DNA from: Garcia nutans
Lineage: Eukaryota; Streptophyta; Magnoliopsida; Malpighiales; Euphorbiaceae
DNA: 64,000 nt
Assembly (NCBI GenBank): GCA_947685225.1
Contig: CANTUV010000009.1
Location: 9,114,001-9,178,000 of the forward strand
Direction of reading: 5' to 3'
This document shows positions 46,470 through 59,500 of the stretch, piece by piece. Position numbers and translations under genes: made by a program. Every line of letters begins with the position of its first letter. The first letter of the stretch is position 1. The notes under the pieces are model-generated. The model was not told the origin of the DNA, did no database searches, and was given only the letters and a program-made list of their open reading frames with translations.

Positions 46470-47724
46470 ACCTAAATAATATTTTTGGCTTGTATTTTGT
46501 GATATACGGGCATAGTATGAGGCTAATATGTTTATGTTTCATACTTTTGTGTTGAGAATTCATGTGTATGTGTTAAATGTATGAAAAAGAGTGAGAAACT
46601 TTAGATAAGTGACAAATATATATCATACTAAATGTTGATAAGAGTAATGTACTAATGAAATGATAGAAACAAGTTAGTGTTAATCAATGACATGAGACTA
46701 ATATGTGTGTAGTCCATACTTTTGTGTTGATGTGATAAACCTATGAAAATGAGTGATAAACTTTAGATAAGTGACACACATATATATCCTACCAAATGTT
46801 GATAAGAGTATAGTACCAATGGAATGATATAAACAATGTAGTGTTCATCAAAATTAATGAATGACCCAAATCATACTAAGTTTATATCTAGCTTTGGATT
46901 GAATGGCTATCTAGAGGAAAGTTAGCCACAGTGATAGTGGGCACCTCGTGCCATTAATGGACACATTGTGTTATTAGTGATAGTGGGCATGATTGCCATT
47001 ATAAATTCTTGAGAGATGGCATTCAGATTGCTACACTAACATGTTATCCAAACCTATGATCTAAGTTTAGTATGCATGGACATAATAATTGAAAATATTT
47101 AATTGAAAATACATGTGAACATGATAGTTGTGACTAACGAAAGAAATGTAAAATAATAATAGAAGTCAATTACTTGAAATTGAATTACTGTGTTATAGTG
47201 CAAAAGTGATTGTTCACAGATATATTAATGTTTACAAGTGAAAGTTCTAATGCATGGAATGGAAATGTTATGCTCAAGATATTGAATTAATCTATAACTT
47301 TAACAGTGTTGTAATGATTGAAAGTGTATATAATGATGTGAGATATAAAGTGCTCTAAAGTATAGTACTAAAATTAAGTGCTGAAAAGTATAGATTGAAT
47401 GAAATGATCCTATATGTGAACTTGAAAAGGAAGACTTATTGAAAAACAAAATAAGCGTATTGTGAACAACGTTATCAAATGAGAAAGCAAGTCTTAAATA
47501 AAATGATTCTTAACGAGAAAAGTTGCAGTACCGAAAGAATTGTATTACATGATAACTTTTATACAGGGATAGTTATTATTTTGTGTAATCAGCATGGTAT
47601 GTTGATTCGTTACTGAAATTAGTTCATATATTGAAATACTTCTTAAAACTAAGTGTTATTACTATATTTTCATAAGTATATTTCTTTAATATTAAGTGAC
47701 ATAAATATGTGTATACAAGCACCA

Positions 47725-47769
47725 CTAAGCTTTGCTTAGCGTGTTAGAATTGTTTTCTGTCACGCAGGT
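47725..47769 (+). other. Twin stem-loop motif, solo LTR 45443-48189
   Basis: Stem 1 is CTAAGC-TTT-GCTTAG. Stem 2 is GCGTG..CACGC, where both arms differ from the GCGCGAT/ATCGCGC form yet still pair. AGGT follows. It lies 420 nt before the LTR end. Confidence 0.7.
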
Positions 47770-48969
47770 ATCAGGACATCGAAGCAAGATAAGAACAGAT
47801 TAAGATCTTGTGTATATTGTATTCATAAGTTATAAATGTATATAGATACTTTAGTTTGGCCATTTAAGAGATTGTACAAATTTGTAAACATGAAAGATTT
47901 CAGGAATAAAGGATGAAGTGTGAGAATTCAAGTGAATGACTCTTAAAGAAAGGAATGTATTATATAATCATTTGATTTGACAAATGTATGATAGTTATCT
48001 GATTTGTAATGGATTATTGAAAATTGGTCTAAACATTGGACCTATAAGTGTTGTGATATGCAGATTGTATTATTATTTGAAAATTTTTATTTATGAAGAG
48101 AGTTTTCTCTGAATTGATTGGAGCATGAAAAGTATATCGAATAACATTCTCTGATAGTTTTTATATAAGAATTGTCAGAGGATGTTACAGTATATGTTGC
48201 TTATATGGAGATATATACAATATATACAAGTTAATGTCTTATTATGGTCTAAAGATATTTTTAGTATTTAAATGGAATTAATTAAAGATAGTGGAAGGTG
48301 TCATAAGTGGGTTTATTATTTTATTAATTAATACTTGGTAGAGAGTGATTTGGGGAAAGTTGTTTAGTTAAAAGACAAAAGTGTGGTTTGACTTTGCTTT
48401 TTCATCTTCTTCTTTCTTCTTTGGCCGGCCACCACCATCTTCAAGAAGGAGAGATTTTGTTGCTTCCAAACTCAAGAAATTGAATGTTTTCAAGTGATCA
48501 AGTTGGAGTTTTAAGGATTTTCTTCACTTTTGGTAAGTTTCCAACTTGTTTCTTTGTTTTCTTTTGAGTTGTGTTTATAAGTTTGGTGAATGGTTATTGT
48601 AGATGTGTTTATGGTTGATTTGGTATGTTTGAAGTGTTTTGTCTTGTTAACTTTGATTTTTGGGGTTGGATTGAAGAGAAAAGGGTTAAGTTTAGTGAAA
48701 GAGACAAGAGTTGTGGGTGTTGTGACTTTGAGTTGTGATTAATGGTTGTGATTGTGTTTTGATATTTGTAATTGAGTTGTTTTAATGTTTACTCAAGTAT
48801 TATATAGTATGTTGATGGTTTTGGTTGAGTTTGTGTGGTGTTGATAAGGTTATAGAAAGATGATTGTTGGATGTGGTGTTTTAGTGTCGATTTCAGGGTT
48901 TTTGGCCTAACATGCCCAGTAGCACGGCCATGTCTTTGGCCGTGTCGTTGGTTCTATTTTCTGGATTGG

Positions 48970-49262
48970 TGACACGTCCAATGACACGCTCATGTCACTA
49001 AGTTTGTCATAGCTTCAATGTAATAATAGCATTGACATGTCCAGTGACATGCCCATGTCACTAAGCGTGTCATAGCTACTGTGTCGTTGGAAGATTGACA
49101 CATCCAGTGACACGCCCATGTCACTGAGTGTGTCATCACTTCTATGTTAGAGGAGGATTGACATGTGCAATGACACCCCCATGTCACTGAGCGTGTCAAA
49201 GCTTCTGTGTTGTGAGTTTAGGGCACGGTCAGGGACAAGCCCGTATGGTTGAGCGTGTCATG
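48970..49262. repeat. 63 bp tandem repeat, 4-5 copies, in element C LTR
   Basis: Units start at 48970, 49033, 49096 and 49159 (TGACAYGTCC..), exactly 63 bp apart, with a decayed fifth to about 49262. Each holds TGACAYGCCCATGTCA, a near-palindrome, and GCGTGTCAtAGC. The minus strand is open across the array as 21-residue units. A GCACGGCCATG..GGCCGTGTCG inverted repeat precedes it at 48917-48947. Confidence 0.8.
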
Positions 49263-49907
49263 TGTAGAGTTTGCCCTAGATAGTTCTCTTCCTTATTTTC
49301 TTATGTGTATCACTAAGTGAATATGTATAATCACCCTTGGATTAGGTTTTGAAGATAATTGAGTTACCCAAGCCAAGGTTTGAGGGATATCTTGAAAGGG
49401 GAAGTTGATAGAGTGGTGTTATTGCTTTTAGAGGTAAGTATAAACTTTGAATGATTGCATACATTTACATGACATTAGGACTTAACACATTTAGTTGAGA
49501 AATGTGTTAAGTTACTTGATATATATTGTTAATGAATGAGTTATATGTTATGATATGTGTAACACCCCAATACTCCATATAAGTACTATACATATACCTG
49601 GTATACATACAGTAAGTATATAAAGTATAAGGATATCACTTTTCGTTACATTTTTAAAACCTTTAACAGAGTTCAAACCACAATACATAAATTTAAAGAA
49701 CATTTTCATAATCATTATACTTTTAATGATCTTACAAATGTATCATAATCTTATCTTTATCAAAACTTCATTTATACATGTAAATATACTCTTGTCAGAA
49801 ATACATCATAGTTAAAAATTATACATGTATGCATCACCCTCTAGTTGGTCTCGACAAACTCTTATTCTTCTCGTGGCAACAAAAGACTTCATATCTTCCA
49901 CCTAGTC

Positions 49908-49948
49908 ACCTGCGCGATTACACATCCGCACTAAGCCCGAGAGCTTAG
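49908..49948 (-). other. Twin stem-loop motif, solo LTR 49558-52249
   Basis: Minus strand: stem 1 is CTAAGC-TCTCGG-GCTTAG. Stem 2 is TGCG-GAT..ATC-(G)-CGCA with one bulged base, then GGT. It lies 350 nt before the LTR end. Confidence 0.65.
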
Positions 49949-51246
49949 TAGTACAAATATAAAATATAAACATACATTATAGAAATTCTAACATATAATG
50001 AAATATCACTTCCATGTACCATTAAATTCTTATCATGTTTTTATTTGCCTTCTTAACTGCACCATTCATATATCTCGTCTAATTTCATATGTTATCTACA
50101 TATATACATATCATTATCACCAACCACAGATCCATCACTAATACTCACAATCAATATATCAATACACACATTTTGTATCATATTTCATAACATTTCATGT
50201 CATTATTTTATTCACCATTCACCAATCATGAATCACATTACCAACAAAGGCCACCATAGATCTCATTACTCATTTATTTCAACATTTGTATATCACATCG
50301 AAAACAAAGACAGACTCGGGCCCAAAAACACTAATATGCCATTCAACTTTCAGAGTTAATGTTTTGGTTTAATTCTCACATTTATCATTATCCCAACTAG
50401 GCTTCAAGGATTTAGGTTCAACCAAGCTTCAAGGGGAACAAAGCATGCTAAGTATCAACCCAACTTGGCTTCAAGAACCAATGCAACCTAGCTTCAAGGG
50501 TTGTAATATCTCAATTAGGCTTCAAGGATTTAACCCAACCAAGCTTCAAGGGGAGTAAAACATGTTAAACTTCAACCCAACTTGGCTTCAAGGATCAATT
50601 CCAACCTAACTTCAAGAGATTGTTACTAATATTAGGCATGCCACCACAACAAACTCTGAAAATGGAATAACACATTAGCCACACAATTCATTTATCAATT
50701 TCATTCTCAGTTGAATCATCATAGCCAATCACAATGGCTTCATATATCATTTGAATCATCATATTAATATACAACATCAATTACATTAACTAAACCAACA
50801 TATCATTATTCAATCATCTAGGCATGCTTCAATCATATCATTCACCTCATTATAACTCAAAACATTAGTTACACAACTCTTTATGTCTCAATTTACATTA
50901 AGGTAATTCATCATAAAAGTATTTACAATAATAAATTGCATTGCACATACCTTTTTGAATGATCCTCATCTCTTCCACACTATACAAGTCATAATACTAG
51001 TCACATTATAATACTTCATCACTCAAGTATACATAATCAAACACATTAAACATCCATTAAGAATGATCATCATTGATATACACATATATAATTTACCTTA
51101 TTCTTAGATTTAGAATCCTCAATATACATTTGTTTAGGTCATCTTTGTTTTAAGTATATTCAAAGTGTAAATACAAAAAGACCTTGGAAGGATTCAACAA
51201 TGTGAGAAAGGCAAGGAACAAATCACAGTAGCAAACACACTCAAGG

Positions 51247-51429
51247 GACACGGCCAAGCTTGTGGCCGTGTCTCTCAACCAAAAGCAACAGAAGCAAACA
51301 TGGGCAAGGGACACGGCCGTGTCTTCTCCAAAAATCATCCAACACGGCCAAATTTCCATAGACTTTGCCGTGTCTCCCAAAAATATTTAGTTTTGGCCGT
51401 GTCTCTTCTTAGGTTTGGCCGTGTCTCTC
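51247..51429. repeat. GACACGGCC palindrome cluster, solo LTR
   Basis: Includes GACACGGCCAAGCTTGTGGCCGTGTC, GACACGGCCGTGTC and three further half-site pairs. Counted from the LTR start it occupies the same position as the cluster in element A. Confidence 0.85.
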
Positions 51430-52962
51430 ATGAATAAACCCTAAACATAGCCAAAACTCTTCTAATTGAATCAAGAACACATTATACACAACTTAACCTC
51501 ATTCAAATGGATATAATCAATGTTATTACCACATATTTTACATATTTATCACAATATTCACATTAACACTATATTAACCATACAATCAATCACTTACCAC
51601 TTCAAAACCCTAAAACCAAACATCACCCTTAACTTACCATCTTCAAACCAAAAACAACACCAATTCAACCTTTTTACTTACAATCAATTTTAATACTTAT
51701 AAACACATCTCAAACACACCTATTCATACAATCAACAATTCATAAATCACCTCAAACACCACTTCAAAATAACAAAAGAAAACAAGAGAGTACTTACCTT
51801 AAATGAAGAAATTTCACAAATCTCCAACTTAATCCTTTGATTCTTCCTTCAATTTGATTCTAGCATTTAGAACACCTCTCTTGCTCTCTCTTTTCTTGGA
51901 TAGCCGGCACACAAATGAGAAGAAAAGAAAATAAACACAAGTCAACTTCTTTTCTTCTTTAAATCTCCACCAAGCAATTCTAGCCAAGCAATTACCTAAA
52001 TGCCCTCAACCATTTAACTTAACCTTTGTCACTTATATGCCCATTGAAGTAATTTCACATATCACAAGTTAAAATATCTTCTTACCTTGACTCCCCAATT
52101 GACCAACTTATATGTTATATATATTACAATATACACAACATATACATTCTCTTAACGCACTCATTTCATTTGCAAAAACATATATACATTTAATTCAAAT
52201 CAAAACAACAATTGTATCAAAACTTCTAGGCACACTTTGAGATATTACAATATGCATAATGTGAGTTTGATGATGTATCAAAGCAATTGAGTAGTGTGTT
52301 GTATATGAAATGAAATATGGAATAATGTGATAAGATATGTGAAATCACAATGTAACAAGTTGATATTGATACAAAAGAGAAGAATGAGAAAGGTAAGAAA
52401 AATGATGATATAATAAGGCAATGTGCCTAGTTTGATTATGAGGAATGAAATGAGAATGGAATTATGGAAGTATTTGATAATGAGATAAATGAATAAATTG
52501 TGTGCCTAGTATGTTATTCAATTTTCAGAGTTCTGGATTTGGCAGCATGCCTATGAATTGCTAGGCAGGTGAAAAGATTGGGTCGTAAGCCTAGCCAAGT
52601 TGATAAATGTGATGTTTTTGGGGTGAAAAGACAGGGTCATAAGCCTCAAAACAAATCCTTGAAGCTAGACTGAGTGAAAAGACTGGGTCGTAAGCTCAGA
52701 TCTAGTTGGATTATCCATGGATATATATATATATTGCCTACGGGGCTAGACACAAGGTGTCATTATAGACCAAAGCAGTAACTCTGAACTTTGAACAACA
52801 TATTAGATCCTTTTTGGACCCATGTTTGTCTTTGCTTTAATGTGAATTATGAAATGTGATGCAAATGATTAATATTTTGAGATATAATGTAATGAGTTGT
52901 TATATTCACATGTGTTGTGCATTAGCATCGCATTAATCTATTTTGAATCAAAGTTTGTACCA

Positions 52963-53004
52963 CTAAGCTTTTTGCTTAGCGCGATTGTGGTTCATCACGC
53001 AGGT
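52963..53004 (+). other. Twin stem-loop motif, element C 5' LTR
   Basis: Stem 1 is CTAAGC-TTTTT-GCTTAG. Stem 2 is GCGCGAT..ATCACGC with one mismatch, followed by AGGT. It lies 435 nt before the LTR end. Confidence 0.7.
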
Positions 53005-53446
53005 GATTGTGTCGGAGAGCTTGTCTAGATCGAGTCGAGTCTAGGCTTGAGACTTTGAGATAAGAGTTGTTAGTGGACATCAAGATCAGAGATGAACTAC
53101 CAGCATATATAAATTTCATATTTTTGTACTTATTGATTTTGATGTAAACATATGTATATTTTGCTGCATTTTTTGCTGCTTATTAAACAAATATTTTGGA
53201 TAAACTTTTGGGGGTAATGAATATATATATATATGTATATATTTTAACAAGGGATGTTTTATCTATTATTTTCTATAATATATGATTAAATGTTTCGAGT
53301 TTACTCATATTGTTAAAATGATGATTTAATGTTAAAGTTTTAAAGATTGGTTTGTTTAAAATGGACTGTGACACTCTTGTATCCGGCATACGTATATTAC
53401 AGATGTGGGTGTATGTATATTGGGTGTAGGGGTGTTAGACTTGTTT

Positions 53447-53459
53447 TGGTATCTGAGCC
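53447..53459 (+). other. Primer binding site of element C
   Basis: TGGTATCTGAGCC, one mismatch from the initiator tRNA-Met site of element A, seven bases after the LTR end. The mismatch fits an old copy. Confidence 0.8.
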
Positions 53460-53611
53460 TAAGTTTGAGTTTCTCAACTTAGGTGAATTGTAAGAAAAAG
53501 AAAATTTTGGTTTCTAAAATATGGTTTTTAAATAAGATACATGCATTGACACTAGCAGTTTTTGATCTTTAAAGAGGTATATTTCTACTGTGTTTACAGA
53601 TATAGGTAGTG

Positions 53612-53680
53612 ATGGTGTCTTAGTCACGTCAGTCTGCAGAAGGTAGTGCTAAGAGTGTAGCTCCTGTTGAGGGTAGAGAC
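53612..53680 (+). pseudogene. gag of element C, first piece
   Basis: ATG at 53612, then MVS, a TAG stop at 53621-53623, and SRQSAEGSAKSVAPVEGRD. This aligns with the gag start of elements A and B. It is cut at 53680 by element B and resumes at 63437. Confidence 0.85.
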
Positions 53681-56486
53681 TGTAACACCCCTCCCCAACC
53701 TACATATGTAAGCTGAGTAGAGGCGCCACACTAACCTAATGTTGCTACCAATTTTACTTAGTCAAATTTTAGTTCCGATTTTTACAAAATTTTTGCCATA
53801 GTTTCGCCTAAAAATTGAGTCCCAAGTGTCGACAAAACCGGTTTTTTTCTTATTTTTAAAAACATTTTACACAAACCAATGCAAACAAAATCATTCTCAG
53901 TACACTCCCAATAAATCCCCCTTGTAACCTCAACTACAACCTGCAAAAAGGATTTACACTTCTAGTACAACATAAAATAAAGGTTTTGTGACAACCCCCA
54001 TATTTAAATATTACACAGCGGAAGTTATAAAATATTTACATATTTACAAATTCATATACATCAAAACTCAAGTTTTACAACACATAAAATTTATACATGA
54101 TTGGCAAGTCTGCTCTGATCTTTAAGCTCCCAAAATGGATTCTTCAAGGTCTACTCTCACTAGGTCTTGATGAACTCTCGGGTTCAACTCTATCCACTCT
54201 ACTACCTGCGCGATTAAACACTATCGCGCTAAGCCAACGGCTTAGTAAGATAAAACATGCTAACGGTATGCTTTAATGAAATGCAATGCCACATATGTTA
54301 TTGATAAGATCAACATCATAAATATAAAGTTAACCACACAATTATGCATTTCACAAATCATAGTCATATGAGCATACCACATTTCAACATCTTTTCACAT
54401 TCAACATTAATCAATCATACTCCATAACCAACATCTCATTTCATTAAACTCATAACATTATTTAGGACATTCATATAACCTTGACACCTATGGGCCCAAC
54501 AAGTATTTAATACGATATTCAGAGTTCAGAGTTACTGCCTTGGGTTCATAGTCACAATAATCACGCCCGTAGGCAATGTATATACATGTATCTCTATCCA
54601 TGGATAGTGTAACAGACCCAGTCTCTTGGATCATCAACTCAACACATATGAGGAGATCCTTAACCTGGCAAGACTGTTACAAATCATATATCTCATAGTG
54701 TAATAGACCCAGTCTCTTGGACCATCAACTCAACACCTATGAGGAGGTCCTCAACCCGGCAAGACTGTTACCTTTCATCATTTCTTACGCATGCCACCCA
54801 AATCCAGAACTCTGAAACTGAATAACACATTAAACAAACAATTCATTTCCATTCTCAATTCTCATCACATTTAGGCAAACATGCCTTCTTTCTTTCAATT
54901 ACATCATCTTAGCCAATAACAATGGCTTCACATTTCATTTCACAATATAACATCTCATTATTCAAGTATATATATATATATATCTCATCCATGATCACAT
55001 TATATCTCACATAGCATCATTCATAAATATCAACATTTCATTCCACATTACTCATGAAACACATTACCATTCACAATGCACAACATAACATTGTTCAATC
55101 TCAACAATGCAATTAGGGCAAAGAACAATTGATTATAACATTCATTGATTCAAGTGTGTTTAAAGTGTTTAGGGTTAGGTTTAAGGACCAACCTACCTTT
55201 GGAGAACCAAAGCAATGCAAGAAGAACAAAGAATTAAAACCCTAACCATAAATAGTACATTCTGGTTTTAAACTCCATTTTATCCTTATTTTGAAAAATT
55301 GTATAAAATAATCTACTTGACTAAAAATTCTAAAATTTTTACAGAATTTAGTTTTGTATCTTAAAATCATCCCTTTAAAATTTCAGATCAAACTGAACAC
55401 AAAATCTTGGTCAAATAGTTCACCTAACCAGACTGCCCCAATTGCCCTGCATCCTGGCAGCAGTTCTGAACTTTGTGAATTCCATAAATCAAATTCAATC
55501 AACGTGATTCCAAATTATTTTTCTCAAATACTAAACTCACTAAACAACAACATATCCAAAATTCGATTGGATATGATTTTTCTATATTTTATTAAAAATC
55601 CCGAAATATAGCTGTCCCAGTTAAGGTACCTGCTGGAACAGGTCTAATGAAAATAATCTTTCTAAACTCATAACCATTCCAAAATCGAATCAACATATTT
55701 TTCAGTCATTCTAGACTCATAGAGGCACAACATATCAAAAATTCACTTCAAGAACATTTTTCTAAAATTAATTAAAAATCATACAAGTCACAGCCTTTAC
55801 TAATCCTAAAACATAAACAATTTCACTAAACACCAATCTTACTCTTCCATCACCAACACCAACCCAACTTCTCATCTATCAAGAAAAATCAATACTTACA
55901 ATCATACCATAAGCAACTTAATCATACCACTTCAAAAGAATTGAAGAAATTAGAGAAAAGATCTTACCTTAGTTAAAAACTTCTTAAATCAACACTTGAA
56001 CACTTAATCTTTCTTCAATTTAAGCTTGAAATCATCAAAACCATCACTTGTCTCTTTCTTTCTCTTTGGCTATGGAGGGCCGGCCATCAACAACAAGAAG
56101 AAGAAGAAATGATAAAGAAAACACAAGTCAAACCTTCTTTAAATATCCACCATGTGATTTTATCCAAGCAATTACCAAAGTGCCCTTATTCACATAATTA
56201 TCTTTTTGTCTTATATGTGCCCAATTAAGTAATTTACCAATCTCAAATAAATATCTTCTCTTGCATTGACCAAGCCTTTTGACCACTTTATATGTCATAT
56301 ATATTAACATATACACAACATATAAATTTGCCTCTAAACCCTATTTCTTCCCAAAATACATATACATATACTTTCTCTTCTCAATTTCTTTTCTCTTACA
56401 ATTTAACACATATATTCAATCCAATATATAACAATAACAACAACAACAATATGCAAAACTTCTAGGGCATAAATGAGGATATTACA
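53681..56486 (-). mobile_element. 3' LTR of element B (left side)
   Basis: 2806 bp; on the minus strand TGTAATATCC..GGGTGTTACA. It has two tandem phrases GACCCAGTCTCTTGG..GGCAAGACTGTTAC at 54610-54770, between CAGAGTT-type arms. It lacks the GACACGGCC cluster; a CTGTCCCAG..CTGGAACAG inverted repeat lies at 55611-55641 instead. Confidence 0.95.
54204..54245 (-). other. Twin stem-loop motif, element B 3' LTR
   Basis: Minus strand: stem 1 is CTAAGCC-GTT-GGCTTAG. Stem 2 is GCGCGAT-AGTGTTTA-ATCGCGC. It lies 523 nt before the LTR end; loops differ from element A, stems are identical. Confidence 0.75.
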
Positions 56487-56500
56487 ATTCTCCCCCTCTA
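56487..56500 (-). other. Polypurine tract of element B
   Basis: Minus strand TAGAGGGGGAGAAT abuts the 3' LTR and matches the tract of element A. Confidence 0.9.
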
Positions 56501-56532
56501 AAAAGAAATTTCGTCCTCGAAATTACCTGATA

Positions 56533-59500
56533 TCAACTCTGAAATAGTTGAGGATATTGCTCTCGCATAGTTTGCTCACTTTCCCAAGTTGCTTCTTCTT
56601 TTGCATGATTCTTCCAAAGAATCTTCACCAATGGCACTTTCTTGTTCCTCAATTCTTTCACATCACGTGCCAAGATAGCAACTGGTTCTTCTTCAAATGT
56701 CAAATCTGGGCTCACTTCGATGGACTCAAATGGCAACACATGAGATGGATCTGACCTGTACCTCCTCAACATAGAAACATGGAATACATTATGAATACGA
56801 TCCAACTCAGGTGGCAAAGCAAGTCGATATGCAACTGGCCCAACTCTTTCTAACACTTCATACGGCCCAATGAAACGAGGACTCAATTTTCCTTTCCGAC
56901 CGAACCTCAAAATCTTCTTCCAAGGAGATACTTTCAAAAACACTTTATCTCCAACATCAAACTGAATGTCTCTCCTCTTCAGATCTGCATAAGACTTTTG
57001 TCGGTCTGAAGCTGCTTTTAACCTACCTCGGATCAACTTCACTTTTTCCTCAGTTTCTTGAATCAAATCAGATCCAATTATTTTACCTTCACCAAGTTCA
57101 CTCCAACAAAGAGGTGTCCTACACCGTCTGCCATACAATGCTTCAAACGGTGCCATACCAATGCTGGATTGGTGACTGTTGTTGTAAGCAAACTCCACAA
57201 GAGGTAAAAACCTATCCCAACTTCCAGAGAAATCGATGACACAGCTTCTCAACATGTCCTCAATAATCTGTATCACCCTCTCTGACTGTCCATCCGTCTG
57301 TGGATGAAAAGCAGTACTGAAGTGTAGTCGAGAACCCAAAGCACTATGCAAACTCTTCCAAAATCTTGAAGTAAACCGGGGATCTCGATCAGACACTAAA
57401 GAAGTTGGAACATCATGCAATTTCACAATCTCCTGAATATACAGCTCAGCCAATCTCTCCAAAGAGTAATCCATCCGCACCGGAAGGAAATGAGCTGTCT
57501 TCGTCAATCTATCCACAATCACCCATATAGCATCATGCTTCTTTTGTGTCAATGGCAAACCAGATACAAAATCCATTGTCACTCTTTCCCATTTCCATTC
57601 TGGCACTGACAATGGTTGAAGCAACCCGGTTGGAACTTGATGCTCTGCTTTAACCTTCTGACAAGTGAGACATTTAGATACAAACTCAGCAATGTCTCTC
57701 TTCAACCCAATCCACCAATAATGCTGTCTCAAATCATGATACATCTTGGTATTACCCGGATGCATAGCAAACATCGACTGATGTGCTTCTTCCAAAATAA
57801 CTCTCTTCAAATCAGCATCATTGGGTACACACAATCTGCTCTTGAACCAGAGACTCCCATCATCTCTCACAACAAAATCTCTAGTCTTTCCATCGTGACA
57901 ATCTGAAATAATCTTCTGAATCTTCATATCAGTCAACTGAGCCTCTCTGATCTGATCCAATAAAACTGGTTTCAAATGCAATTGTGCCAACAATGCACCA
58001 TCATCACAAGATACAAAGTTAGCACGCAGAGCTCTCAATTCAACAAGCAACGAGAGCGAATAAATTGTTAAACCAGCTAAAGACTTCCGACTTAAGGCAT
58101 CAGCAACAACATTTGCTTTACCTGGATGATAGTCAATCAAACAGTCGTAGTCTTTAATCAACTCCAACCATCTCCTCTGACGAAGATTGAGTTCTTTTTG
58201 GACACCCAAATACTTCAAACTCTTGTGATCAGTGTAGATGAAACATTTCTCCCCAAATAGATAATGGCGCCAAATCTTCAATGCAAAAACAATGGCAGCC
58301 AATTCCAAATCATGGGTTGGATAGTTAAGCTCATGCGGTTTCAACTGTCGAGATGCATAAGCTATAACTTTACCTTCTTGCATCAATACACACCCCAAAC
58401 CTCTATGTGAAGCATCACTGTAGATCACATATGGTTTGCCTTCAACAGGTAAAGTTAGAACAGGCGCTTGAGTCAACATTTCTCTCAACTGCTCAAAGCT
58501 AGCCTGACACTGATCCGTCCACACAAATCTCACTCCCTTACGAAGCAATCTGGTGAGTGGAGTAGCTATCAAAGAAAATCCTTTCACAAACCGCCGGTAA
58601 TAGCCTGCCAAATCCAGAAAACTTCTAACCTCTGTCACTGATTTAGGTGGATTCCAATTCAATACAGCTTCAACTTTGCTCGGATCAACTTTAATGCCTT
58701 CTGCTGAAACAACATGTCCGAGAAAAGCTACTTGATCCAACCAGAACTCACACTTCGACAATTTAGCAAACAACTGCCTCTCTCTCAAAATCTGCAACAC
58801 AAACCGCAGATGCATATCATGTTCCTCCTCATTAGATACTATCACCTCTCTACCATCACCCGTTCTCAAAGAAACAATTTTCTTTTTACAATCCACCACA
58901 GCTCCATGTCGAGATAGCCATTCCATACCTAAGATCACGTCATATTCCTTAAATGGCATCTCAATCAAATCCCCAAGGAACTCCTCACCCTGCACCACTA
59001 CTGCACTATCTCTATGCACCTTACTCACAACCACACTATGCCCTAACGGATTTGTCACCAACACATCAAATCCTAGGGACTCAGCATGCACATCAAATAC
59101 AGGCAAAACAGATGCACTAATATATGAATGCGTGGAACCCGGATCAATCAAAGCAAGTACTGGAGTATTAAATAAAGAAAAAGTACCAGCTATGACTGCC
59201 GATGTATCTGGCTGCCTCTGCATAACATACATCCTCTGGGAAGATCCAACCTCCTCTGGTCTATCCTCCCTGGATGTAGCACCTCCTCTAGAACTGAATC
59301 CTGGTCTACCTCCTCGGCTGGCACCTCTGCCTCCTCTGCCTCCCCTCACACTAGCTCGAGAAGCAGCAGAATCAACTGACATCTGCTCCTGCCTCTCAGG
59401 ACAGTCTCTCACAAAGTGGTCAGGTGATCCACACCTGAAGCATACCCCTGATCTACTATGCCTCCAACAAACGCCCCCATGTCTTCCACCACACTGGTTA

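Larger units (their letters stand above)
45443..48189 (+). mobile_element. Solo LTR with TSD GTATA inside element C 5' LTR
   Basis: 2747 bp, TGTAATGG..GATGTTACA, flanked by GTATA at 45438-45442 and 48190-48194. No primer site follows its end, which excludes it being the 5' LTR of an element here. It contains a GCCACGG/CCGTGGC palindrome cluster and a twin stem-loop. Confidence 0.75.
49558..52249 (-). mobile_element. Solo LTR with TSD ATATG inside element C 5' LTR
   Basis: 2692 bp. On the minus strand it runs TGTAATATCTC..GGTGTTACA, flanked by ATATG at 49553-49557 and 52250-52254. It resembles element A's LTR: CTTGAAGCC phrase zone (50400-50620), CAGAGTT arms, palindrome cluster, and CCGGC(T/C)ATCC near its start. 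It is an older relative of element A's family with no internal region. Confidence 0.9.
45324..53439 (+). mobile_element. 5' LTR of element C (Tekay-like), split by two solo LTRs
   Basis: Starts TGTAATATCCC at 45324 and ends GGTGTTAGA at 53439, just before a primer site. Three parts belong to it: 45324-45442, 48195-49557 and 52255-53439. The join 45324-45442 plus 48190 onward matches the order seen at the start of element B's LTR (AGAAGAGAAAG..TATATGTTG). It holds a 63 bp repeat, CAGAGTT (52520) and AACTCTG (52780) arms, and a twin stem-loop at 52963. Element C runs off the window end. Confidence 0.75.

Noticed and set aside
45324..48189. A single 2.87 kb solo LTR from TGTAATATCCC to GATGTTACA
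   Set aside because: The flanks AGGAC and GTATA do not match and no primer site follows. Splitting it at 45443 gives a matching GTATA duplication and restores element C's LTR start.
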